In this document: positions 1 to 6,532 of the stretch, piece by piece
Layout of the letters: every line of letters begins with the position of its first letter
Position numbering within the stretch: position 1 is the first letter of the stretch
DNA from: Sphingomonadaceae bacterium
Lineage (GTDB): Bacteria > Pseudomonadota > Alphaproteobacteria > Sphingomonadales > Sphingomonadaceae
Direction: 5' to 3'
Assembly: GCA_947442095.1 (NCBI GenBank)
Contig: CANEVG010000130.1
Span: 1 to 8,945, forward strand
Length of the DNA: 8,945 nucleotides
Notes under the pieces: model-generated
Seen by the model: only the letters and a program-made list of their open reading frames with translations
The model's database searches: none
What the model was told of the DNA's origin: nothing
Made by a program: the position numbers and the translations under genes

Positions 1-63
1 GGATTAGGCCATCACCCTGGACGGTGCAGAACTCGGCCTGCTGATCTCACGCTGGTGACTTTA

Positions 64-348
64 TCAGCCCTTAGCCCGGATCCGTGCGACGTTAGCGTCA
101 TCTGCGACCGGTGAGGAGCAATAGGCTGCCCACGCGGCCATGAGCTTGATGCGCTTGGGAAGCAGGGTGCTGCGCTGATACGCCGCCTCGGCCTTGTCGG
201 CGAGTTGGTGCGCCATGGCGTGCTCCACCACCTCGCGGGGAAACGAGGTGCTTTTGCCCGCCCAGTCGCGGAACATTGAGCGGAAGCCGTGCACGGTGAT
301 CGCATCGCGTCCCACGCGCCGCAGCAGCATCGACATGCCGGACAGCTT
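64..348 (-). pseudogene. C-terminal remnant of P4-type tyrosine recombinase/integrase
   Basis: The reading frame matches the C-terminal catalytic part of P4-like phage/island integrases, which cut and rejoin DNA at tRNA attachment sites. Counting from the Met at 336, visible signatures are HGFR (H16, R19 of the H-x-x-R box), a second histidine in AMAHQ (H43) and the nucleophilic tyrosine in AAYQRS (Y53), followed by the usual tail around KLMAAWAAYC. Similarity starts near RGKLSGMSM (about 348). The frame stays open upstream toward the tRNA but no longer resembles an integrase, and the N-terminal arm-binding and core domains with the first catalytic arginine are missing. A full-length enzyme is about 400 residues; about 95 remain here. 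Its position beyond the 3' end of tRNA-Val, in the same orientation, fits a former island integrase. Inactivity is inferred from the truncation. Confidence 0.8.
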
Positions 349-555
349 GCCCCTGATCTGGATGGAAACAGTACTGCTGCCTGATGAGGTTGCGCCGCAC
401 GCAGAAACAGCAGGGACCGCCAGCCTGACAGAACCGGTATGGTGGGGAAAAATGCCTCCCGTCTGGAAGGCGTCGCCGTGATAGCTATGTGATTGCTGGG
501 CTGGCCGCAGACGGGAAAGTCAGCCCGAAAATGACAATTAAGTCTCTGAAAAATA
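349..555. other. Gene-free remnant between integrase fragment and tRNA-Val
   Basis: This stretch lies where the N-terminal part of the integrase would be expected, but it is several hundred bases too short and none of its frames resembles an integrase. It holds a perfect 8-bp inverted repeat (CCCGTCTG at 458-465, CAGACGGG at 508-515) and an A/T-rich patch next to the tRNA 3' end that reads as a T-run after CCA on the minus strand. Short open frames here show no recognisable motif. It is probably decayed island DNA. Confidence 0.5.
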
Positions 556-631
556 TGGTGGGCGGTGAGGGGCTCGAACCCCCGACCCTCTCGGTGTAAA
601 CGAGATGCTCTACCAACTGAGCTAACCGCCC
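556..631 (-). tRNA. tRNA-Val (anticodon UAC)
   Basis: The minus strand folds into a complete 76-nt cloverleaf. The acceptor stem is GGGCGGT with ACCGCCC. The D arm is GCTC/GAGC with an AGTTGGTA loop. The anticodon stem is TCTCG/CGAGA with loop TTTACAC, giving anticodon TAC. The T arm is GGGGG/CCCTC with loop TTCGAGC. The discriminator base is A and the CCA end is encoded (minus strand of 556-558). It decodes valine GUA and probably other GUN codons. The 3' half of a tRNA gene is the usual attB for P4-type integrases, which fits the integrase remnant just downstream. Confidence 0.96.
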
Positions 632-652
632 GGAATACGCGAATGTTTGCGG

Positions 653-680
653 GCTTTAGGGTTTTTTGCCGCTCCGTCAA
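653..680 (-). promoter_or_regulatory. Candidate promoter of tRNA-Val
   Basis: On the minus strand a TTGACG hexamer (680-675) is followed after 16 nt by TAAAGC (658-653), about 20 bases upstream of the first tRNA base. The -35 match is good (5 of 6 to TTGACA) and the -10 is weak. Placement suits a stable-RNA promoter. No motif was seen that would point to a different sigma factor. Confidence 0.35.
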
Positions 681-842
681 CCGGTCCGCGCTGCTGGCGT
701 TGCCCGCAGCAGAGAAGCTGGTATTGCAGGCGGATATCGCCGGGATTACCCCGCCAGGAAGCATTTCGTTACAGTCAAGACCACCGCAGGCAATGGAAAG
801 CCATCAATGCAGCGGTCTTTGCCCCCTGTGATGGAGTGATCC

Positions 843-965
843 GTGCTTGTTGCTAATCGCGTGACCGGCGTGGGTTCGACCGGTCTGGCCCTGTTCTGGG
901 ATGTGACCGCCGCCCTTCCTCCGGCAAGCCTGTATCTCGCCCTGCTCAATGGTGAACTGTCATGA
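843..965 (+). CDS. Small ORF (40 aa) translationally coupled to the response regulator
   Basis: A GTG-started frame of 40 codons is preceded by GGAG (833-836) at a spacing of 6 nt. A TGA stands in frame immediately upstream (837-839), so the start is constrained to this GTG or a later codon. Its stop TGA (963-965) overlaps the ATG of the response regulator as ATGA, the classic arrangement of translational coupling. The peptide is fairly hydrophobic in its middle and C-terminal part (LALFWDV, ASLYLALLNG) but has no clear signal peptide or known motif. It could be a small protein of the operon, or a leader ORF whose translation opens the regulator's start. I do not recognise a family. Third-position GC is about 60 percent, only mildly supportive of coding. 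Confidence 0.45.
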   Translation: MLVANRVTGVGSTGLALFWDVTAALPPASLYLALLNGELS

Positions 966-1675
966 CCTCGCCTTCCATTCTGCTCGTTGAAGATGATGTT
1001 TCGCTGCGCATGCTGACCGCGCGCGCTTTGCGCGAGAATGGCTACACCGTTCGCACCGCTGCCACTGGCGCGGAGATGTGGGTCATGCTCGAAGCCGAAC
1101 CGGCGGGCCTAGTCGTGCTCGATATCATGCTGCCCGGGGTGAACGGCATCGAACTTTTCCGCAAGCTGCGCCGCCAGAGTGATGTGCCGATCATTTTCGC
1201 CTCGGCGCGCGGCAGCGAGGAGGACCGCGTGCTCGGGCTGGAACTCGGCGCCGATGACTATATCGCAAAGCCCTATAGCACGCGCGAATTGATCGCGCGG
1301 ATCGGCGCCGTGCTGCGGCGCGGCGGCGCAGAGGGTGCGGGCAAGGCCGAGGAGCGCACCAGCGAAGTGCATTTCGAGGGCTGGACCCTCTCGCTCTCGC
1401 GCCGCGAACTGCGCTCACCCAGCGGCGCGATGATCGATCTTACCGGCGCGGAGTTCGATCTGCTCGCCACGTTCGTCAGCCACCGCCAGCGCGTTTTGGG
1501 GCGTGAACGCTTGATCGAGCTTTCGCGCACCCGACTTGGTGACAGCTCCGATCGCAGCATCGACGTGCTGGTCAGCCGCTTGCGCCGCAAGCTTTCAGCC
1601 AGCGGCAGCGAACCGCCGATCGTCACCGTGCGCGGCGTCGGCTACATGTTCAAGGCGGAGGTCAGGCGACTTTGA
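962..1675 (+). CDS. OmpR/PhoB-family DNA-binding response regulator
   Basis: This is a cytoplasmic two-component output protein of 237 residues, a typical length. Residues 5-118 form the receiver domain: acidic pair D11-D12, phosphoacceptor D54 in VVLDIMLPGVNG, S81 at the usual Ser/Thr switch position, and K103-P104-Y105. After a linker, residues about 136-234 form the winged-helix DNA-binding domain, ending in the hallmark VRGVGYMF. GGTGA (951-955) gives a Shine-Dalgarno 6 nt before the ATG. The gene overlaps the preceding small ORF by ATGA and the following histidine kinase by TGATG, so the three should be co-translated. The adjacent kinase is the probable phosphodonor. The porin gene downstream, whose control region carries repeated boxes, is a plausible target by analogy with OmpR, but the actual signal and regulon are not visible. 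Confidence 0.93.
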   Translation: MTSPSILLVEDDVSLRMLTARALRENGYTVRTAATGAEMWVMLEAEPAGLVVLDIMLPGVNGIELFRKLRRQSDVPIIFASARGSEEDRVLGLELGADDYIAKPYSTRELIARIGAVLRRGGAEGAGKAEERTSEVHFEGWTLSLSRRELRSPSGAMIDLTGAEFDLLATFVSHRQRVLGRERLIELSRTRLGDSSDRSIDVLVSRLRRKLSASGSEPPIVTVRGVGYMFKAEVRRL

Positions 1676-3009
1676 TGCGGCTGCGAAGCCTTGGCCTGAC
1701 CGAACGGCTGCTGGCGATCCTGCTAGTGGTCGCCGCCATCGATTTTGCGGCCAACACGTTCCTGTTCGATTCGGCCACCACCTCCGCGCTGCGCAAGGAT
1801 GATGCAGCCCGGATCAGCGAGCATGTGGTGGTCGCAGCACGCATGGTGGTCCGCGAACGGCCCGAGCGCAGGGCCGATCTGGCCCGCTTGCTCTCCACGC
1901 CGCGCTTTGCCATCAACTGGTCACCACCCGGTTCGAGCAGCGCCAGATCTGCGGTCGAGGAGGTGACCCAACCAAGCATTCGCGAGTTGATGATCATTGC
2001 AAGCCCCGATCTTGCGCAGGGCGGCCTGCGCCTTGCCGCCGGGCAGGGCGAGAAGCCCGGCGAGATTGTCGGCACGTTGCAGCTGGCCGATGGCGGACAA
2101 CTCGGTTTCCGCACGTATGCCGGCGAGGCGCAGATGAAGCTCGCATCCTGGCAGATCCTGCCGATGCTGCTGCCAACCCTGTTGCTGGGCGGGCTCGCTT
2201 GGATGATGTTCCGCGCCACAATCCGCTCGCTGCAGACCCTTGTTCAGGCGCTACGCCATATCGAGGCCTCCAATCCGCGCAGCCTGCCGGAACGCGGGCC
2301 GGACGAAGTGCGCCAGTTGATCCGCGCGTACAACCAGATGCAGAGCCGCATCCAGCGCTCCCAAGCGGAACGCACCCAGTCGATGCTGGCCATCGGCCAC
2401 GATCTGCGCACGCCGCTCTCGCGGCTGCAACTGCGGCTCGACAACGCGCCGCTGGAGGACGAAGCGCGCGCCGATCTGGAACACGATATTGCCGAGATGC
2501 TCCATCTGCTCGAATCGTTGCAGGCCTTTGTCGATGCCGGCGGCACGCAAATTCCGCCGCAGCGAATCGATATCGCGATCATGGCCGCCACGCTGATCGA
2601 CAGCGCCGCAGACCAGGGCGCGGCAGCCAGCTATATTGGGCCGGAAAGTCTGGAGGTCATGGCCCGCGCGGTCTCGATCCGGCGCGCTCTTGCAAATCTC
2701 ATTGAGAACGCCCTGCACTATGCTGGCAAGGTCAGCGTCCACATCGAAGACCGCGGTGATGTTGTGGAAATCCGCGTCGAAGACAACGGGCCTGGCATTC
2801 CGGAAGACCGCATGGAAGACGTGTTCCAGCCCTTCTTCCGGCTGGATGTTTCCCGTGCGCGCGATACACCTGGCATGGGTTTAGGGCTGGCGATTGTACG
2901 GGAGGCAGTCCGGTTCGAAGGTGGCACGCTTGTCTTGCGCAATCGCACCGAAGGCGGGCTTGCCGCCATCGTCACCCTCCCCCGCACCGCTGTTTGGGCA
3001 ACATGCTGA
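1675..3009 (+). CDS. EnvZ-type transmembrane sensor histidine kinase
   Basis: This 444-residue inner-membrane kinase should phosphorylate the preceding regulator. Residues about 11-31 form the first membrane helix, 32-158 a periplasmic sensor region without a recognised fold, and 159-179 the second helix (WQILPMLLPTLLLGG). A HAMP linker follows to about 232. The H-box is IGHDLRTPLSRL with phosphoacceptor H242. The ATPase domain shows the N-box (LIENALHYA, N345), the G1 box (DNGPGIP, D370), an F-box (FQPFFRLD) and the G2 box (GMGLGLAIV). All catalytic motifs look intact. I place the start at ATG 1675, which overlaps the regulator's stop as TGATG; a TTG one codon earlier is possible. GGAGG (1657-1661) and AGG (1664-1666) precede it. 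The porin downstream suggests an envelope-related signal, but the ligand cannot be read from the sequence. Confidence 0.94.
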   Translation: MRLRSLGLTERLLAILLVVAAIDFAANTFLFDSATTSALRKDDAARISEHVVVAARMVVRERPERRADLARLLSTPRFAINWSPPGSSSARSAVEEVTQPSIRELMIIASPDLAQGGLRLAAGQGEKPGEIVGTLQLADGGQLGFRTYAGEAQMKLASWQILPMLLPTLLLGGLAWMMFRATIRSLQTLVQALRHIEASNPRSLPERGPDEVRQLIRAYNQMQSRIQRSQAERTQSMLAIGHDLRTPLSRLQLRLDNAPLEDEARADLEHDIAEMLHLLESLQAFVDAGGTQIPPQRIDIAIMAATLIDSAADQGAAASYIGPESLEVMARAVSIRRALANLIENALHYAGKVSVHIEDRGDVVEIRVEDNGPGIPEDRMEDVFQPFFRLDVSRARDTPGMGLGLAIVREAVRFEGGTLVLRNRTEGGLAAIVTLPRTAVWATC

Positions 3010-3061
3010 CCGGTACGTCCGGCAATCGTTCTACCACCGATGCCTGTTGCACAAACGCCTC

Positions 3062-3152
3062 AGCAACAATTCTTTTGCAGTGCAGCACGACATAGCAATA
3101 GTTTGTTGTAATTCAGCAATAATTGAGACACATTTTGCCGGTAGCTATTGCT
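3062..3152 (+). promoter_or_regulatory. Repeated AGCAATA-like boxes in the porin control region
   Basis: The 251-bp gap between kinase and porin contains an AT-rich block unlike its surroundings. It holds AGCAACAAT (3062-3070), AGCAATAGT (3094-3102), AGCAATAAT (3115-3123) and, on the opposite strand, AGCAATAGC (3144-3152). The first three start 32 and 21 bases apart, close to three and two helical turns, so they would lie on one face of the DNA. OmpR-family regulators typically bind helically phased direct repeats, which makes these candidate operators for the adjacent regulator. A weak -35-like TTGAGA lies at 3123-3128, but I could not place a convincing -10. Confidence 0.4.
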
Positions 3153-3245
3153 GCATCGCACCAGACGTGACACCCGAATAGGAGAGGTTACGCGGCAGCG
3201 AACGCAGGCAGGAACGGTATCCTTTTTTCCAGGGCTAAGTCCCAA

Positions 3246-3293
3246 GGGAGGTCGTTCCACATGAAGTTCCGTCTTGCTGCCATGGCACTTATG
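3246..3293 (+). repeat. Shared leader/signal-peptide repeat, copy 1
   Basis: This 48-bp segment covers the ribosome-binding site and first 11 codons of the BBP2 porin. It matches 4687-4734 at about 43 of 48 positions. The three differences inside the coding part are silent, so both genes start MKFRLAAMALM. GGGAGG (3246-3251) serves as the Shine-Dalgarno. The similarity stops sharply on both sides. Confidence 0.85.
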
Positions 3294-4406
3294 TCCACGG
3301 TCGCCGCTAACGCCGCGCACGCCGAGGAAGCCGCACCTCCCCCAGCGCTTCTCCCGGGTCTTTCTGGCCCGTTGAGCTATAACCCCGAGCCGATCAGCTT
3401 AGATCTGGCAGGCTCCAAACTCTATGTGACCGCCATTGCCAGCGGTTATCTGGGCACGCAGTCGAACACCACGACGGGTGTGGCAAGCAGCTTTGCCGAT
3501 CTGTCGAACGCGCAGGTCATCGTGCAGAAGCCTGAAGGCACGTTCCAGTTCCTCGTGCAGGCCGGCCTCTACAACCAAGAGACGCTGGGCGCTGCCTTCG
3601 TGAAGTCCACCGACTACACCAGCAACAGCTATGGCGTGGTGCCACAGGCCTGGGTGAAGATCGCGCCCTCGTCCACGTTCAATGTGCAGGCCGGTATCCT
3701 GCCCACGCTGATCGGGCTGGAAGCGCCCTTCACCTTCCAGAACATGAACATCGAACGTGGCATCCTGTGGGGCCAGGAAAATGTGATGACCCGCGGTGTG
3801 CAGGCCAATCTGACGGCCGGTAAGTTGAGCATGAGCCTCGCCTACACCGATGGCTTTTTCTCCGGCAAGTTCAACTGGTTGTCGGGTGTTGTCAGCTATG
3901 TTGACGGGCCGCACACCCTCTCGGTGGTGCTGGGCGGCGCGCTCAGCAAGAACTATCGCTCCACCTTCAACACGCCAATGGTGCAGAACAACAGCACCAT
4001 CCTCAACGTGATCTACAGCTACTCCGGCAGCAAGTGGCTCGTGCAGCCCTATTTCCAATATGCCTGGGCGCCGGACCTGCCGCTGGCGAACACCACCAAG
4101 GCGGAGAATTTCGCCGTCGGCCTGCTCGCCAAATACAAGATCGACGATCACTGGAGCCTGCCGGTGCGCTTCGAATACATCGACAGCAACCGCCCGCGCG
4201 CCACGGCTGCGAACTTCCTCTATGGCCCGGGTTCAAACGCCTTCACCTTCACCGCCACACCCACCTATACGTGGGAGCGGTTCTTCATCCGGCCGGAAGT
4301 CTCCTATGTCCGCGCCGGCGCGATCGCCCCGGGCACAGCCTTTGGTGCCGCAGGCCTGAACAGGGAGCAGGTGCGCGGACGGCTTGAGATGGGCGTGATG
4401 TTCTGA
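3261..4406 (+). CDS. BBP2-family (OmpL-like) outer-membrane beta-barrel porin
   Basis: The 381-residue protein is predicted to sit in the outer membrane as a channel. Residues 1-21 are a signal peptide (MKFRLAAMALM... ending in AHA before EEA). The mature part is rich in alternating amphipathic strands with Gly, Tyr, Trp and Asn, and ends in Phe (LEMGVMF), as barrel-assembly substrates do. Segments such as LYVTAIASGYLG near the N-terminus, QAGILPTLIG, QNMNIERGILWGQENVMTRG and a late PVRFEYIDSN strand resemble putative beta-barrel porin-2 (OmpL-like) proteins; this family call is from memory. The substrate is unknown. The start ATG has GGGAGG 9 nt upstream. It follows the two-component operon after a 251-bp control region and is followed at once by a strong hairpin. 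Confidence 0.8.
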   Translation: MKFRLAAMALMSTVAANAAHAEEAAPPPALLPGLSGPLSYNPEPISLDLAGSKLYVTAIASGYLGTQSNTTTGVASSFADLSNAQVIVQKPEGTFQFLVQAGLYNQETLGAAFVKSTDYTSNSYGVVPQAWVKIAPSSTFNVQAGILPTLIGLEAPFTFQNMNIERGILWGQENVMTRGVQANLTAGKLSMSLAYTDGFFSGKFNWLSGVVSYVDGPHTLSVVLGGALSKNYRSTFNTPMVQNNSTILNVIYSYSGSKWLVQPYFQYAWAPDLPLANTTKAENFAVGLLAKYKIDDHWSLPVRFEYIDSNRPRATAANFLYGPGSNAFTFTATPTYTWERFFIRPEVSYVRAGAIAPGTAFGAAGLNREQVRGRLEMGVMF

Positions 4407-4410
4407 TCGC

Positions 4411-4455
4411 TGCCGGGCGAGCGGATGGCGTGCGACGCTATCCGCTCGCCCGGCA
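4411..4455 (+). terminator. 21-bp hairpin after the porin stop (terminator-like or mRNA-stabilising)
   Basis: TGCCGGGCGAGCGGAT (4411-4426) is perfectly complementary to 4440-4455. The stem extends by five more pairs (GGCGT/ACGCT, one G-T) to a GCG triloop. It begins 4 nt after the porin stop codon. No T-run follows, so it may be a weak terminator, a 3' stabiliser, or a processing site giving different porin mRNA levels. Confidence 0.65.
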
Positions 4456-4463
4456 AGATCGTC

Positions 4464-4685
4464 CCAACCAGCGTCGCTTCCGGCGTCGCCTATGCGCTCG
4501 AGCAGGTAGCACTCGGCCAATGGTATAACTCGGGCGCCTCGGCGCTCGCCGGTGCCTATGACAATCCGGGCGCCAAGATATACAACTTCCCCATATGGAC
4601 CGATACGGCGGCGGACATCCCGTCGACCCCAGTTCCCCTCAAGGACCACGTGGGCTACTCGAAGGGCAATTCGGGCCTCGGTCCC
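4464..4685 (+). pseudogene. Internal fragment of a TorF-like porin gene
   Basis: These 74 codons align without gaps to residues 140-213 of the intact TorF-family porin just downstream. About 75 percent of residues are identical over the 68 codons from GVAYA to SGLGP. The fragment has no signal peptide, N-terminal strands or C-terminal strands of its own. Its left end abuts the hairpin after the BBP2 porin. Its right end joins the ribosome-binding site of the intact gene directly, with homology lost exactly after the codon for the Pro of GLGP. The frame stays open from ATG 4425 to past 4685 and on in a different frame from the intact gene, so a hybrid peptide could be made, but nothing suggests it functions. 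It is best read as the remains of an old tandem paralog, diverged before or after deletion. Confidence 0.85.
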
Positions 4686-4686
4686 G

Positions 4687-4734
4687 GGGAGATCGTTTCA
4701 CATGAAATTCCGTCTTGCCGCCATGGCACTCATG
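4687..4734 (+). repeat. Shared leader/signal-peptide repeat, copy 2
   Basis: This is the partner of 3246-3293 and covers GGGAG, the spacer and the first 11 codons of the TorF-family porin. It differs at about 5 of 48 positions, two of them in the untranslated part. Conservation of the non-coding spacer TCGTTYCAC as well as the peptide is notable. Confidence 0.85.
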
Positions 4735-5553
4735 ACCGCCGTTTCCGCGCTGGCTGCAACTGCGGCCCCCGCCCAGGAAACCGCGCCCCCCCAGGCCATC
4801 ACCGTCTCGGGCAACGCAGCGCTCGTCTCAGACTACCGCTTCCGCGGTGTTTCGCAGTCGAACGGCGGCGCAGCCGTCCAGGGCGGGATCATCGTCAGCC
4901 ATGAGAGCGGCGCCTATGCCGGGTTCTGGTCGTCGAACCTTGCCGGCTGGGGTACCTTCGGCGGTCCAAACCTCGAACTCGATCTCGTCGCCGGCTATAA
5001 GTTGCCGGTCGCCGGCGGTGCCGCGCTTGATGTAGGCCTCACCTGGTACACCTATCCGGGCGGCGCCAGCAAAACCGCCTTTGTCGAACCCTACGTCAAG
5101 CTCTCGGGCACGGTCGGCCCTGCCAGCCTGACCGCAGGCGTCGCCTATGCGCCCAAGCAGCAGGCGCTGGGCAAGTGGTACAACACGGGTGCCTCAGCAC
5201 AGACCGGCACGCCTAACAATCCAGGCGCGAAGATGGACAACTTCTACATCTGGACCGATGCAGCAGCCGCCATTCCGTCCACCCCGGTCACGCTCAAGGG
5301 CCACGTCGGCTACTCAAAGGGCAACTCCGGCCTTGGCCCCAACGGCACCAGCGTTGCGCCCACCGGTGAATATGCCGACTGGCTACTCGGCGCCGACATC
5401 GCCGTCGGAAAGCTCACCCTCGGCCTCGCCTATGTCGATACCGATATCAGCGATGCCAAAGCGCTCTACCTGCAGCCGAACTTCTCTTCGACCAAGAACG
5501 GCAAGACGATTGCCGGTTCGAAGGTGGTGGCCTCGGTCACCGCGGCCTTCTGA
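4702..5553 (+). CDS. TorF-family (Gcw_chp type) putative porin
   Basis: This 283-residue outer-membrane protein has an N-terminal signal peptide (MKFRLAAMALM..., probable cleavage near APAQ, residue 24-25). The mature N-terminus VSGNAALVSDYRFRGVSQSNGGAAVQ is the recognisable signature of the TorF/Gcw_chp family. The protein contains repeated beta-strand segments with GLTWYTYPG, WLLGADIAVGKLTLGLAYVDTDIS, and a C-terminal Phe after VVASVTAAF. The family's transport role is unproven. I place the start at ATG 4702, not at upstream in-frame Mets from 4552, because GGGGAG (4686-4691) stands about 10 nt before it and the signal peptide begins there. No separate promoter is evident between the BBP2 porin and this gene, so it may be read through from the porin promoter past the hairpin at 4411. 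Confidence 0.85.
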   Translation: MKFRLAAMALMTAVSALAATAAPAQETAPPQAITVSGNAALVSDYRFRGVSQSNGGAAVQGGIIVSHESGAYAGFWSSNLAGWGTFGGPNLELDLVAGYKLPVAGGAALDVGLTWYTYPGGASKTAFVEPYVKLSGTVGPASLTAGVAYAPKQQALGKWYNTGASAQTGTPNNPGAKMDNFYIWTDAAAAIPSTPVTLKGHVGYSKGNSGLGPNGTSVAPTGEYADWLLGADIAVGKLTLGLAYVDTDISDAKALYLQPNFSSTKNGKTIAGSKVVASVTAAF

Positions 5554-5767
5554 TCGGTTTCAAGCCATTCGCGACCTTCCCCCGGCCGGCAAGGGTTCGA
5601 GGGGTTTTGCATGTGCCGATCCGGCAAGCAAGCCAAAGTAGCCAAGGCGCGGACCTCCCGGCGAAGCGGGGGGCCAGGAAGCCCGCGCCCATTTGCGACC
5701 GCGAAGGGGAGCTTAGGCTCCGTCTACCCGATGTATGTGAGTTGGGCTTGCAGTCCCTCGCTCTCAA

Positions 5768-5785
5768 CCTGTCCCAACGGGCAGG
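5768..5785 (-). terminator. Weak hairpin just after the LOV-HTH stop
   Basis: CCTG-T-CCC and GGG-CAGG form a seven-pair stem with one bulged base and an AAC loop. It starts 5 nt downstream of the LOV-HTH gene's stop on the minus strand. Only TT follows, so it is not a canonical rho-independent terminator. The rest of 5554-5789 between the convergent torF and LOV-HTH genes shows GC-rich short inverted repeats (for example GGAGC-TTAG-GCTCC) but no gene. Confidence 0.3.
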
Positions 5786-5789
5786 AAGA

Positions 5790-6380
5790 TCAGAGGCCGG
5801 CCTCGATTGCCATGCGAATCGCATCGGCACTGGTGCGCACACCCAGCGCGCGCAGCACAGCGGCACGGTGCAGCTTCACAGTCCGCTCGCTGAGCCCAAG
5901 CTCATAGGCGATCTGCTTGTTGAGCCGCCCCGCCGCGATGCACTCCAAGATCTCGCGCTGGCGGCGCGAAAGCGCGGCCACCCTCTCGCGCGCCTCGATG
6001 GCGCGGGCGCTAGGCGCGCTATCCGCAGCCCCGGCAATTTCCACCTGGCTACCCAAAAACCATTCTAGTTCGCCCGCTGCATCGAAGATCGGCGCGATCA
6101 TAACCGCATTGCGAAACGGCGTTCCATCACGCTTGTAGTTAAGCAATTCAACCATCACTGGCACACGCGCAGCAATCCCGGTCCGCAGCTGTGCGGTCAA
6201 TTCCGGTTCAGTGCCCGGCCCGCGCAGAAATCGGCAATTGCGGCCGATGATTTCGTCCTTGCTGTATCCAGTCAATTCCATAAACGCGGCATTGCAGCCG
6301 ACGATGGGATTGTCGGGCAGACGCGGGTTACTCACCACTGCTGCCACGAGGCTATTCTCGATCATTGCGCCTATTGCCAT
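5790..6380 (-). CDS. LOV-HTH blue-light-responsive transcription factor (EL222-like)
   Basis: The 196-residue protein joins a flavin-binding LOV (PAS) domain to a LuxR-type helix-turn-helix. The LOV core GRNCRFLRG carries the photoactive cysteine (C49). Flavin-contacting residues expected in the family are present: N81 and N91 in LLNYKRDGTPFRNAV, and Q112 in LGSQVEI. Residues about 136-196 are the HTH (LSRRQREILECIAAG...NKQIAYELGLSERTVKLH). The order, length and many segments match Erythrobacter litoralis EL222, which dimerises on blue light and binds DNA; this comparison is from memory. I prefer ATG 6380, preceded by AAGGGAAGAAG, over ATG 6431, which has a poorer ribosome site and would add 17 residues. 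The gene diverges from folE and the flavoprotein gene, suggesting it controls them and perhaps itself. Confidence 0.93.
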   Translation of the reverse strand: MAIGAMIENSLVAAVVSNPRLPDNPIVGCNAAFMELTGYSKDEIIGRNCRFLRGPGTEPELTAQLRTGIAARVPVMVELLNYKRDGTPFRNAVMIAPIFDAAGELEWFLGSQVEIAGAADSAPSARAIEARERVAALSRRQREILECIAAGRLNKQIAYELGLSERTVKLHRAAVLRALGVRTSADAIRMAIEAGL

Positions 6381-6491
6381 ACTTCTTCCCTTCGGCTCCT
6401 GCGCGCAAAGCGCAATTGCCCTTAGGTCCATGTTCCCAAGAACCGGCCCGATCCCGATCTTAGCTGCAAGTCAGCCGCATGGGTAACATTG

Positions 6492-6532
6492 TTTGCGTCG
6501 GCAAGGTTTGCCGCTCGATGACAATTTGCGTC
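6492..6532 (+). promoter_or_regulatory. TTTGCGTC direct repeats in the LOV-HTH/folE divergent region
   Basis: TTTGCGTC occurs at 6492-6499 and 6525-6532, 33 bases apart (about three helical turns). The extended forms are TTTGCGTCGG and TTTGCGTCCG, and TTTGCG recurs at 6575-6580. They lie in the 216-bp region between the two divergent starts, where an operator for the LOV-HTH protein would be expected. I did not see the GGATCC-type half-site that I recall for EL222, nor a clear -35/-10 pair. Confidence 0.25.

Noticed and set aside
8..58. Short plus-strand frame ending in GLLISRW and TGA at the window start, loosely like the tail of an IS66-type accessory protein.
   Set aside because: Only 16 residues follow an in-frame TAG at 5-7; the similarity is too weak to annotate.
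458..515. Inverted repeat CCCGTCTG/CAGACGGG as possible mobile-element ends.
   Set aside because: Only 8 bp with 42 bp between; no transposase or target duplication.
12..764. 250-codon open frame on the minus strand covering the tRNA and integrase remnant.
   Set aside because: It runs through the tRNA-Val gene and overlaps the integrase fragment in another frame; no family motif.
565..831. Plus-strand frame starting MRGSNPRPS.
   Set aside because: This is the typical false translation of the opposite strand of a tRNA T-arm and anticodon region.
1662..2219. Long minus-strand frame opposite the histidine kinase (also similar frames opposite other genes).
   Set aside because: It is a high-GC antisense shadow; the plus-strand kinase has all expected motifs.
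3399..4151. 250-codon minus-strand frame opposite the BBP2 porin.
   Set aside because: Composition rich in His, Gly, Arg and Val as expected for an antisense shadow; the plus frame has a signal peptide, a barrel pattern and a terminal Phe.
4552..4701. N-terminal extension of the TorF-family porin frame.
   Set aside because: It overlaps the pseudogene fragment in another frame and would bury the signal peptide; the ribosome site supports ATG 4702.
5607..6068. Plus-strand frames opposite the LOV-HTH gene.
   Set aside because: The minus strand encodes an intact LOV and HTH domain here, and the plus frames lack motifs.
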